A stretch of DNA of 64,000 bases from Hibiscus mutabilis. Taxonomy: Eukaryota; Streptophyta; Magnoliopsida; Malvales; Malvaceae. Below the pieces are notes generated by a model that was not told the DNA's origin, made no database searches, and worked only from the letters and a program-made list of their open reading frames with translations. The stretch covers positions 5,379,146 through 5,443,145 of the forward strand of contig CM033745.1 of assembly GCA_019671005.1 (NCBI GenBank). Direction: 5' to 3'. A program made the translations under genes and the position numbers. Each line of letters starts with the position of its first letter. Within the stretch, counting starts at the first letter, position 1. Below are positions 47,132 through 58,162 of this stretch, piece after piece.

Positions 47132-47674
47132 ATTACATGGACCAAATTTGATAAAAGAAAAATATATAATAAACGAGTGAGATAAATTTGTTCAAAATTT
47201 AAACAGTATGGGGTGTAAGATTGCGTTAGTTAAAGAGTTAACAGCGAATTTAAATTACTAACGTCATGCATCGTTTCTCTTTGAAATAATATTAAAGATC
47301 TAAACTTCTAGAACACTAAACATGGATGCTTGCAAAGTAATAAAAATCTTTTCTTTTTTTTTCAGTGTTACTTTTTTGAGTCGCGTAATAAAAAAATTAG
47401 AATTAAAATTTAAGATTAAAATTTAAAGTTAAACTTTAAAAAATTAACGATATTGTATATATTTTATAGTTTATAATTTATAGTTAAAGATTTAAAATTT
47501 AATTTTTTAATATTAAAATATAAAAAAAGCAAAAAGTCAGAATTTTTGTCCCTTGCGAAGAATCAAACGTTTTAATCATTTAATGCAAACAATGCAGGAA
47601 CAATGTGGGAGGCGCCTCTAAATTTGACAATTTGATTTCTGAAAACATTTGTGTCAGATTGCTTAGGCTTTTGG

Positions 47675-47678
<4 letters not shown>

Positions 47679-47728
<50 letters not shown>
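47679..47728. repeat. (AT)25 microsatellite
   Basis: Fifty uninterrupted bases of alternating A and T. Confidence 0.9.
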
Positions 47729-47731
<3 letters not shown>

Positions 47732-48678
47732 TAGAAATGAACCAAACAGTGAATTAATAAATGCAAAGAAAGTAATAATAATAATTCACCGACCACTGAA
47801 AAAAAAAGCTTTTGTCATTATTATTTTTAACATATTTGAAAATTTATATACACAAAAAATATAAATATAAATATGGATTATTTATTTATTAGCAATAAAT
47901 AATAAGAAGTAAAATCCGATTTTTAGTTTGTTTTGACCAAGAAAGGTCAAAGTGCCACCGCCGGCCAGAGGCTCTGATAATATATCTAAATTATTTTAAG
48001 GGGGCTCACGAGTTGCGTAATTTAGGTCCGGAACTTCCAGCGTTAGCTTTATATACTATGATACGTAATTATGATATGTGATAAGTGGAGACTATAAAAG
48101 AACATGATTCTACTCAATGATCTTTCAAATGTTTTTTCCCATCTGTTATCATTTTGTGAATTTTCCAAAAAAATAATAATAATATTTTATAAATTTAAAT
48201 GTAATAAAATGTTATTATATTATGTTGCCAAAATAGTGAAAATAGAAAATACATAACAGATAATACACACTTCAATATAAAATCATGATCATGAAAATTC
48301 ATAAAAACAGAAAACTCAAATAAAAAAATAAACTAAGAAACCCAACAGGGCATGAAAATTTAAACAGAAAAAATGATTTTTTCCTCATGAATTCTTCACC
48401 GAAGATCATAAAATTTTACGTAATATTTTAAACTCAATGTTTACTTTGATGAGCTCAAATCACATAATAACCTTCGAATGCTGAAAGAGATGGAACATAT
48501 GCTTCAATCAAAGACTCCAATAATTTTACACAAAACTATGATGCTAGTTTTATCTACATCGACAGTTCTTTAAATCGGTATCTATGCCAATCATCCTAAA
48601 AAAAGAACATGCACCAAATTATTCATTTTTTGATCATCAATATACTAAAATAACAAACAAAAAATATATTATAATAGC

Positions 48679-48747
48679 ATATAAAAAATGTACCAAACCG
48701 ATAAATAAAACGTTTTTTATTTATCGATTTGGTACATTTTTTTATAT
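48679..48747. repeat. Near-perfect 69-base palindrome (hairpin)
   Basis: Left arm ATATAAAAAATGTACCAAAC continues CGATAAATAAAA; the right arm is its reverse complement with one C/T mismatch and one extra T. The loop is about four bases (ACGT). Confidence 0.75.
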
Positions 48748-48946
48748 GTAGCGACATTTATTAACAAAATTTATATTTAATTTATAATTGTGATATATTT
48801 CGTTAGAATACGATAGCTGATGGTCATTATGTAGATATTCAATGTTATGAACATTTTTATTTAAATATTAACACAAAAACATATTATGAATCAAAATCTA
48901 ATGTAATTTTTAAAAATTTCGATGTAACATAACTTATTTCGTAAAA

Positions 48947-49709
48947 GGCTTAAATGAAAATATAGTGTTTAAAGTATGTATTTTTGAATTTTAGGTGCTT
49001 AAAGTATTTTTTTTGTAAAAATAGGTGCCTAATGTTTTAAAAGTTATAATTTTAGGTGCATGGTAGTTAACTACCGTTAAAAAAACCTTTAATCAATACA
49101 AAATTGACGTGTCATTTTTAATTTCTTTAAATTATTTTTTAATATTTTAAAATTTTACGAAAAAAATTTGAAATTCTAAAACTTTCTAAAATAGTCCCTA
49201 AACCCTAAATCCCCAATCCTCATCGTTGCTGTCACCGTCCCCACCTTTTCGGTCGTCGGACTCACTCGATCATTTTTCCCCACTTGACGTCGCCAAAAAC
49301 CGACGAAAGATGTGCCAACCGAACATTGAACGTCGAACGTGAAATAACCGTTCAATTGGCACACCGGTTTACGGTGACAACGAGTTTGGGAAAATGGCCG
49401 ATTGGGTCCGTCGACCGAACGAGTGGGGTCGGCGACGACGGCTGGCAGGCGGTAGTGATGAGGATTTAAGGACTAATTTGAACATTTTTATAAATTTTGG
49501 ATTTTTTTTTAAAATTTAATGTTAAAGTTTTTTAAAAAATCAATATTCATGCCCTATGTCACGTTTTAAATGGATAACGATTTTTATAACGGCCGGACAC
49601 CTAAAATTATTACTTTTGAAACTTTGAGCACCTATTTTTATAAAAAAATACTTTAGACACTTAAAGTTTAAAAATGATATACTTTGCGTACTTATTTTTT
49701 ATTTAAGCC
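48947..49709. mobile_element. Mutator-type non-autonomous element (763 bp) with long terminal inverted repeats
   Basis: It starts GGCTTAAAT and ends ATTTAAGCC. The inverted repeats extend about 115 bp with scattered mismatches (TTTTAGGTG(C/T) and AAAAATAGGTGC blocks in both). Exact 9-base duplications TTCGTAAAA lie at 48938-48946 and 49710-49718. A 9-bp duplication with long inverted repeats is the mark of Mutator-like elements. The interior (49190-49470) is much richer in G/C than the ends and has no transposase, which is the pattern of elements that carry captured host DNA. Confidence 0.85.
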
Positions 49710-49718
49710 TTCGTAAAA

Positions 49719-50287
49719 TAATGAGATTTTAAGCAAAATATTTGATTTATAAACTTTGTTTAATGAAATATTGAATTTCAAACATTATTTATCAAAATGT
49801 TAAGTTATTGTTCATAGTAGTATATCGATACTATTCGATAGATATCTATAAATGGCGAGATCAGTGTATTGAAAAATGAACATTCTCAATTTTTGATTCC
49901 CTTAATAGTGTCTCGTTAATATGATTTGATTGATCTCATATATCAACACTCACGTATGTTAAAATTGATATTTCTTAAACTAAACTATCTATGGGTATAA
50001 AGATCAAAATTTTAATACACTAACCTCATCTTTTACGAATACCAAGGTATAAATTCAATACTTTGGTAAATATTATTTAAAGCTCGATATTTTAATTTTT
50101 TTTAGAAAAAGCTTTGAACAATGTACCTTTGTGAAATCTGGGAATTTCAACAACCACCGTCGGTTTCTATTATTTTACTGGCAATTTAGTTGAAGAGTAC
50201 ATCACAACAGATCGTATGAAAATCATAAGTACAAAACAACTGCCACGTATCATTGTCTAACCAAAAGGCAAACGTACAAGAAAAAAT
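49719..50287. other. AT-rich intergenic DNA, no gene seen
   Basis: No frame or motif of note. Confidence 0.55.
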
Positions 50288-50768
50288 GAGTTAATTACAC
50301 AACATGTTCACAAACTATAATACTCATTTTAAATTGGTCTATAAACTTTTGAATATTTCATTTACATCCTGGCTCTCATTCTAAATTGGTCCCACACTTT
50401 TAAATGTTTTAGTTTCACCCACAAACTATGACTCTCATTCTAAATTGGTCTCCAAACTTTTGAACGATTCAATTTCATATTCAAATTATCGTTTATACTA
50501 TATCATACTATTACATAATACACGTCAATATTTACATAATAATTAACAATTTTATAATAATTTTATTAACATAAGATATAATTAGTATATACTGCTGATT
50601 TACAGATGAAATTAGAATATTCAAAAGTTTAGAAGTCAATTTATATTAAGAGTCATAATTTGCAGATAAAATTAGAATATTTAAATATTTAAAAACTAAT
50701 TTAAAATATTTTTAGAGACCAATTCAAAATAAAAATAAAAATTTAAAAACATATAATTCAATTAACTC
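50288..50768. mobile_element. Foldback MITE-like element, copy A
   Basis: Termini GAGTTAATT and AATTAACTC are inverted. The left half repeats CTCATTCTAAATTGGTC and AAACTTTTGAA; the right half carries their reverse complements (TTCAAAAGTTTAGAAGTCAATTTATA, AAGAGTCATAATTTG). A diverged copy is at about 60680-61145. No duplication fixed. Confidence 0.6.
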
Positions 50769-51053
50769 ACGAAAAATACATATAAAAAATAAAAAAGGGA
50801 AAGTTGTAAAATTTAATAATGAAGTAAAACCAAGGGTGAGGGTGCCAATTGACCATGTGGGGTGGGTAATCTAAAGAAGAATCTCTGGTCCAAAACAATG
50901 GCTTCTAAAGTGGGGCACTCACGTTTTTGCCAGAGGCAGAGCTTAGACCCATCAACAAATCAAATATTATATAATTAAAAGTATATTTTTTGCCAGAAAA
51001 GTACATTAAAAACAAAAAAAAAATAACAATACCCTTTTCACTTATTCTCCAGT

Positions 51054-51060
51054 TATATAA
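51054..51060 (+). promoter_or_regulatory. Candidate TATA box of phosphatase-like gene 1
   Basis: TATATAA, roughly 140 bases before the inferred 5' leader-intron donor (51192). The leader exon would run from about 51085 to 51191, with a 5'-UTR intron 51192-51279 (GTATGT...TTGCAG) ending two bases before the start codon. Confidence 0.4.
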
Positions 51061-51281
51061 GCTTTCATTTACCGTCATCATCAAAATCACATTCTTATTC
51101 CTCCGCCGTGCAGCATGCGTAGCCCCCATTTTCCTTTTTAAAATCCTAAAGCAAACCAATTCATCTGCCTCTGTTTCTCTCTCAGTTTCGGGTATGTTTT
51201 TTAGGGTGGCAAATATTAGATCTTGCTGCATTTGAGTGATATGTAAAACTTGTTTCTTTTTTCTTTTGTGTGATTGCAGAT

Positions 51282-54200
51282 ATGGATGCAACAATCTCTC
51301 CTGGACTATACCCTCTGCACCGTTGTAAAACTCTCCATCTGGTTTGTGTTCTTGCTGTCTAATATTTTCTCCTTTTTATTGATTTGGGTTTAGGACAGAA
51401 AGTTGATACAGCAATCTGGTTTTGAAAATGGCTTCTTTTTTGCAGGTGAGACATGCTCAGGGGGTTCATAATGTAGCAGGGGAAAAGGATCATGCTGCTT
51501 ATTCATCCGAAGAATATTTTGATGCCCATATCACACCTCTTGGTTGGCAACAGGTTTATAAAGCGAAATCATTGGTTAAATTATTGTGTGTGTGTGTTTT
51601 TCCTAACAAAAGAAGAAATGGAAAATATTAACGTTCGGGTTTATCTGGAATCTGTGTTTTCTTTTCTCGATTGTTGAAATCTGGTGCATCAAAGTTGGTT
51701 TTTTTTAACCGTTTTAGAGAGTTTATTCTTTAAAATATGCTTTTGAACAATGCTGTTGTTTGGCTTTGGCACTAGTGGGAATAATATTGCTTTAGCATAA
51801 TTGTATTTGTGACCCTTAACAGTTCACCCTTATTATAATTTATGACAGGTTGATAATCTGCGCAAGCATGTTCATGAAACTGGTCTTTCTAAGAAAGTGG
51901 ATTTGGTTATTGTTTCCCCTTTGCTCAGGTATTGTAACTTTTCAGTTACTTTGTTTGTTTCTCGAGAATTTCTTCTTGAATCTTGGGTACTTTTTTCCAT
52001 TTCCCTTTTGTTTTACTAGCATAGTAGTATTGCTTTTAGAAATATGAAAACTTTTTTGGGATCGTTTTTCAATCCTTATTTTAATCAGTGAACCCTGTTT
52101 ATTCCTTATTGTAGTGTTTCCTTTGTCGGATTATTTATATTCTGTTGCATTTCATATAAACTTTTCATTTGAAAGAATCATACTTTAGGATAGCCTTTAA
52201 AAGTTTATTCCCTACTTACCTAGGCATATTTGCACAGATTCATTTCATTAGAACAATGGTATGTTTCCCCTAAAATTCGGTGCAAAATCAACAATCTTTT
52301 TTTCCTTTTAGTTTTGCAGCTTTGGAAACTAGAAAAAGTAAAGGACTAGGTACTAATCCAGAGGGAAATTGAAAGTAATTATATATATATGTATGTAAGA
52401 ATCAATATTATTGTTTAATAGTGAATGTCCATTGCCAGGAAAATGCAGCTATTTATGGTATTTCTATTAATGTATGCCCAGTCCTAGTTTTTACTTGGAT
52501 TTCTCATGCTCTAGCTGTGCCTTTTGGGATTATAGGACTATGCAAACTGCAGTGGGAGTGTTTGGTGGTGAAGAGTACGAGGATGGGATAGATGTTCCTC
52601 CACTAATGGTGGAAAATGCAGGGGAAAGTGACCATCCTGAGATTTCAAGTCTGAATTGCCCACCATTTGTAGCTGTTGAACTTTGTCGAGAACATTTGGT
52701 ACGTCCATCAACTTAATGTGTTTTCTTGATACAAATGCACCCTATGAAAGAATTTACTTGCAACTTAATGTGTTTCTGCTTATACTTTTGTGTGCTGTTG
52801 CATACAACAAATATGGAAGCCAATTTCATGCATGCATTGCAATAGGATTGAACTGTGTTTTATCCACTAAGACTAAAGAGGTGTACTAATTTTACTTCAA
52901 TTCTTTGTCAAACCCCTGTACTTATATCTATTATGGATATTAAATATCCATCAGCATACTTATATGCTTGATTGAACTCCTATATTTCGCTTTTGGATTA
53001 ATCAATATATTTTAGCCATCGGTATACTAATGTTCTTACTTGCTGCACTTTCACTTCCCAGTTTTCTGCTTTAAGAACTAGCTTCCAGAATGCAAAACAT
53101 GATGCTAATCCGAAATATGCACGGCACACTCGATATGCATTTGAAGATGCTTAGTTATTAGTCAGAGACTCAACATAGATGCAAAGATTGGAAGAAATTT
53201 TCTAGGTTATGATGGAGCATAATTTGAATGGTTCAGGCATTATCATTATAAAAAGCTTGAAATCGAATGTTTTAGACACCTAAACTCAATCCCCATCATA
53301 TGCGTGGGAAACATGTAACATAACCCCTACTGTTTTCCGTTCTTCGGTAAATGTAGGTCATTTTTTATTGCTTACTTTTTGAAGTTCGGTTAAAAGAATA
53401 ATGGATTATGCTGATTCTAGTGTAGTTAATGTAAAAAACAACCATAAGTTGATAAAGATATGTATACTTAAAAGAGTTGTAGAATTTGCAGCTAGTATCC
53501 ATTGCCTAAGATTTTCCTCTTTATTTTATTGAAACTTCTGGTATTGTGCCTTTCTCATCTCAGTTTCGTTGTTTCCTACTTGAACCATTGAACCACAGGG
53601 AGTTCATCCATGTGATAGAAGGAGGAGTATCAGAGAGTATCGGTCTCTCTTTCCTGCAATTGATTTTTCTCTGGCAAGTACTTTGTCTCAATTCTCAATT
53701 TCTCACCATCAGAAATTGGTACGTAGTTTCAAATTCTTGTTTTATTTTTTCCTTTCAGATTGAAAACGAAGATGATATTTTATGGGTTGCCGACACCCGA
53801 GAAAGGAACGAGGACGTTGCAGCCAGAGGAATGAAGTTTCTGAACTGGTGAGTGGTCTGTTACTCCCTGATGTGCAAATTTTCTCTTTATGTTGAATCAA
53901 CATAACAAAGAAATGAAAGTGTATGCCAAAACTGAACTGCCCCACGACTAATAACATTTGTTGCAGGTTGTGGACGCGTAAGGAGAAGGAAATCGCAGTC
54001 GTTACGCACAGCGGATTTTTGTACCATACCTTGAGTGTGTTCGGGCATGATAGTCACCCATCGGTGAAATCCGAAATATGCAAACAGTGAGTTCTGCAGA
54101 ATTATTGATTGTTAATTAACCACTACGAAGAAGGGCACGTAGGCAATTGCATGTTAGTATATATGTGGATAACAACAGAGGGAAACATGTTTCAGTAGTG

Positions 54201-54506
54201 ATAACCTAAAACCTTGTATTTAACTAATAAATAAGAAATTTTGGTCCATCTTTTACAGCTTTGCGAATTGTGAGCTCCGGTCTGTAGTTCTTGTTGATAG
54301 AAGGTAAGCATGACAGTTTAAAAACTTGAAATTCAACTAGCTTTCTTGTCGAAAACTTTTCGTTTAATTTCTTTGTTGTTTTTCATTGCAGTATGATGGG
54401 ATCCGATCCTGCAACAACTAACTATCCCGGAAAAGTCCCTAGCGGCCTTGATCTTCCTAGCGATGTTGCTGCTGAGAAGCTTTCAGATGAAGGAAATGCC
54501 AATTAG
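51282..54506 (+). CDS. Phosphoglycerate-mutase-like protein 1 (histidine phosphatase superfamily)
   Basis: Nine coding exons: 51282-51341, 51446-51553, 51849-51928, 52536-52698, 53599-53673, 53759-53847, 53967-54086, 54259-54303 and 54392-54506, total 855 nt, 284 residues, with no internal stop. Seven of eight introns are GT-AG; intron 5 (53674-53758) is GC-AG. The protein shows the superfamily motifs: LVRHAQGVHN with catalytic His23, SPLLRTMQTA with Arg83, ELCRE with the Glu at about 131, and VVTHSGFL with His206. Closest family known to me is Arabidopsis At5g64460-type phosphoglycerate mutase-like protein. Family members are presumed cytosolic phosphatases or mutase-like enzymes; the substrate is not known, so mutase activity should not be assumed. 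The start was chosen because a leader intron ends just before it and the paralogue aligns from the same Met-Asp-Ala. Confidence 0.92.
53674..53758 (+). other. GC-AG intron of phosphatase-like gene 1
   Basis: The donor is CTG|GCAAGT and the acceptor TTTCAG. GC donors are about one percent of plant introns and usually have an otherwise strong consensus, as here. The neighbouring paralogue has the same donor at the same place. Confidence 0.85.
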
Positions 54507-54509
54507 TTT

Positions 54510-55726
54510 ATTCGTGTTTCAAGGGGCGACCAAACATGAACATTCAGTTTGATATCCACAACAAGATCCGTTACAAATTTATTGATATTATTTGTTAGGT
54601 ACTTGTATTTTTTTTGTTTAGCTCTCAAGCTACATGCTTTAGGCAATCTTAAAATTATTTAAAAAATTTAAGTTAGATCAAGATGCTTTAAACAGTTGAA
54701 TCTGTCAATTCTTTATAAATTAAGACACATGAGTTCCTACGTCCTACGGTTATGAGAGTTTGGATTTTTGTGGTCATTAAATGAGATGGCATGTTGCACC
54801 TTTCCACAAGTTTGTCTCTGTCAGTATCTTGGATTTTCTCTCGAGCTGTCTGGATCCGATCTAGTTGCTTCCAGCCGTTTCGAGGGGTTAGTATGATGTA
54901 AACATATATACTGATTTTTTTAAGAATAATATTTTGATACATAAATCATATAAAAAAATTGTATAATTCTTTTTTAAAATTTAAATTATTAAATTTAAAA
55001 CTTTAAATTTAAATTCTAAATTTTACTACTTGAATTCTAAATCAATACTTTAAATTTAACAAATTTATTAAAGTTTATATAACTTGTGTATTAAAATTTT
55101 GTTTGACTTTGTTTTCAAGCACTTTAACTAGAAGCCATTAAAAGATTTGCGTATCTTTAGAGAGGACAGTTTTAGATAGAGCTGTTTTGAAAGCAAATGC
55201 CAAGTAGTAAAGTAGAAGGAAGGTGCGTTGGAGATCCTATCGAGAAAGGAAAAATATAAAATTCCTTCAATCGAAATCCCAACGTAGACACAATTGTCGA
55301 TTATAATCATAAAATTAAATTCTAAACTCAAAATGAAAGAGAGAGGAAAAAAGTGATGGTCGCCGACTTTAAGAGTTGACCGGTTGACTAGTTTTATGCA
55401 GAATAAAAAGTAATTGTTAATTGGTGTTCTTAACTCTAAAAATTAATTTTTTAAAATTAATTTTATTTAGAGGGAGAGAAAAACTCGTCTAAAAATTAAA
55501 ATTAAAATTTTAATTATAAATGTTAAATCTTAAAATTTAAAAAATACATTATATTTTTAATTTTAATTTTTTAATTTTTAATTTTTTAATTTAATTTTTT
55601 AATATGGACGTAAATAAAAAAAAACAGAATATTTCTACTCTTTTATGCGACCATTTCTTCGCACAGTGATGCTTTTAATCCGTTAGAAAGAATTTGTTAC
55701 TTCCATCATACTTTTCCTGTTGGTCT
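54510..55726. other. Spacer between the tandem genes: 3' flank of gene 1, leader of gene 2
   Basis: No other gene. The right end probably contains the 5' leader exon of gene 2: CTG|GTAAGC at 55725-55730 looks like a leader-intron donor whose acceptor is CTTCTGCAG at 56066-56074. Confidence 0.5.
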
Positions 55727-56078
55727 GGTAAGCACCCATCCACTGGCTTATAGTTGGTTTTAGTTTCTGATTTCTTTATCTTTGAATAATTATATAAATG
55801 TTACTAGCTCAGAAAAATCAAAGATGTAGTTTTGCTTTCTCTCTCTCTGTATGTAAGCATTTACCTGGGAAATTTCCTTCATGGATCGTATGGTCTTTAA
55901 GTCGTATAAGTACTAGTAGTAGTTTATAATTAGTGTGTGCCTGTGGGGCTAGTGACAGTGAACATGGATATATTTTTTCCCCTTATAAAACTTAGATCAA
56001 TAGCCTAGGGATAGGCTCAAATCTTAGTATATGCCAAACTGGTGTTCATCTTCTTTTGGTTTTCGCTTCTGCAGCAAA

Positions 56079-58162
56079 ATGGATGCAATTGCAGCACCTC
56101 CTTTGTACCAGTTCGGCCGTCCTAAACGTATTCATCTGGTTCGTTTCCACTTTGTTCTTTCTCTTCACTTTGAAGCTAGGCTATACGTATCGCTAAAGAT
56201 TTGTATGAACAATTCATCAGGTGAGACATGCACTGGGAATGCATAATGTAGAGCCAGAGAAGAGCCGCGATCCGCTAACATCGTTCGAATTCTTCGATGC
56301 TCAGCTCTCTCCCCTGAGCTGGCATCAGGTGAGTAGACTCAATACACAGCTTTGGAGATTAAAATCTATAAATTTTTTTTTTGTTCTTTTGAATATTGCC
56401 TTGGAGAAGATTGTTATGCTGGGATTTAATAATGTTTTAGATGCACGACATTTTATTAACCTGTTTTTTACAGGTTCTTGAACAGAAGAAAGATGTTCGT
56501 GAGAGTGGACTGCTTGATAAGATTGAACTTGTCATCGTTTCCCCTATGTCAAGGTACACGATTTTCTCAATTTTCACACACATCGAGGGGTTCATGGTCT
56601 AATGTCCCGAAAATACTCTTGTTTTAGATGGAGTTTCATCTGTTTTTTTTTCTTTAATGAATGCAGAACATTGCAAACAGCAGTTGGAATTTTTGGTGGT
56701 GAAGACCAACCGGATCGATTAGACGTTACTTCATGGGAGGATTCAAATGTAGAGATGGATGAAGTAGCGACGACTTTCAAAAGTCGTCCTCCAATTATAG
56801 CGTATGAACTTTGTCGGGAGCGAATGGTATGTCGTTGACAACTTGACATAGCTTGGCTTTTTTCCATTAGATTTACGCTTGATTCTAACAGCAATGCATT
56901 AATTATTGGAAGACGGTAGGCATTATTTATAATCAATTTATCCACTCTATAATCGAACAAGCTTGGACCATGCTGTCTTCTCTCCACATGGAAGCTGCAC
57001 TCTCATTTGGTCTTCATTATGTTTGATGTTTGGTGGGAAAAAAATAATTGGAAAAGAAAATGTAAAATTATGCTCTCGGTCCATGTGAAATTCTTATGTT
57101 TTAGATCCAATGGACGCAAGGAAAATATGAATGTGACAAAAGAGGAAGCATAAGTCAGTACCGGTCTCGTTTCCCTGCAGTTGATTTCTCGTTGGCAAGT
57201 ACCACTTCACTCATAATTGGTCTTAAATATCTTACACTTCTATTGTCATCGATTAACAATTCACCGATGATCAGATCGAAAAAGAAGATGATGTCTTGTG
57301 GAATCCAAACGAAAGAGAAACTTTTGAAGCAGTCAAAGCTAGGGCCATTAAGTTCATTCAATGGTGAGTTTAATTAAAATTTTGTGTTTTGTATATTCAA
57401 TGACTTGGATGAAGCACTTAATTTGATTAATTTATTGAACTTAACGTTCAAACATTTAGGTTGTGGGAAAGAAAAGAAGAGGAGATAGCAGTGGTGAGCC
57501 ATGGTGTGTTTCTGCAGCAAGCAATGATCCAACTCATTGAAAACAACAATAGTTATGCTTTGCCCCTTCGGGGACATCCCATAAATTTGGGACAAAACCT
57601 TAATTGTTTTCTTTTGATAAAATCTATAGTTAGTTTTGTACTCTACACTCGACCAGGGATAGACCTAGAGGGGGCCGAAGGAGGCGGTCGTTCCCTTAAA
57701 AATTTAAAATTCTTATGTGATTTAATTTTTTTTAGTAATTCTCTATGTATTTTCTATTAAAAACCTATTTTCTCCTCCCTAAAAATTTATAAGTTCATCT
57801 CTCTCAAAATTTTATAGGTTCTCCCCCTAACATAAAGTTTTGCGTCCGTCTTTACACTCGACCTTTCCTATTCATAAGACAAAACGTATAATTTGTGGTA
57901 TTATAAATAAAAAATGGAAATCATGTAGCTTTAATTTGATTTGATTAAATACTGAGCATCTATCGTAATTTGTTCGTGCAGGTTTAAAAATTGTGAAATT
58001 CGTTCGGTGTTCATTGCTCATGAAAGGTAAATAAATATATTTCAGTCGCTTCAAATATAAATAAATAAAATATTATTTCGAAAGAAAGATGAGAAATTTC
58101 CTTTATTTATATTGATTTAAATGGAAAATTGTAGTATGGTGGGGTTGGGATCGGATTCATGA
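56079..58162 (+). CDS. Phosphoglycerate-mutase-like paralogue 2, probably decaying
   Basis: Exons by alignment with gene 1: 56079-56138, 56221-56328, 56474-56553, 56667-56826, 57105-57194, 57275-57363, 57460-about 57597, 57982-58026 and 58135-58162. Exons 1, 2, 3, 6 and 8 have the same length as in gene 1. Motifs kept: VRHALGMHN (His23), SRTLQTA (Arg83), ELCRE (Glu130) and VVSHGVFL (His210). Intron 5 is again GC-AG. Three oddities: no GT donor in the right phase is found after exon 7; a 198-bp repeat sits in that intron (57655-57852); and exon 9 ends SMVGLGSDS after 28 nt, where gene 1 has 115. Without splicing, the frame runs to a stop at 57758-57760. An in-frame ATG at 56031 lies upstream, before the probable leader-intron acceptor, so 56079 is preferred. 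About 265 residues if spliced. It may be a pseudogene or use an unusual donor. Confidence 0.7.
57195..57274 (+). other. GC-AG intron of paralogue 2
   Basis: TTG|GCAAGT donor and GATCAG acceptor, at the position matching 53674-53758 in gene 1. Confidence 0.8.
57655..57852. mobile_element. Short repeat insertion (198 bp) in intron 7 of paralogue 2
   Basis: TACACTCGACC occurs at 57644-57654 and 57853-57863, an exact 11-base duplication. The insert begins AGGGATAGACC, ends GCGTCCGTCTTT, and resembles the element at 15832-16067. Duplication length suits a SINE-like element; the imperfect inverted ends could also fit a small DNA transposon. Confidence 0.6.

Larger units (their letters stand above)
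47139..48946. other. AT-rich intergenic DNA with an AT microsatellite and a hairpin
   Basis: No gene. It contains the (AT)25 run at 47679-47728 and the palindrome at 48679-48747, listed separately. The last nine bases (TTCGTAAAA, 48938-48946) are the left duplication of the Mutator-type element. Confidence 0.55.

Noticed and set aside
56031..56078. In-frame upstream ATG extending paralogue 2 by 16 residues
   Set aside because: It lies before a probable leader-intron acceptor (CTTCTGCAG at 56074), and gene 1 starts at the Met-Asp-Ala that corresponds to 56079.
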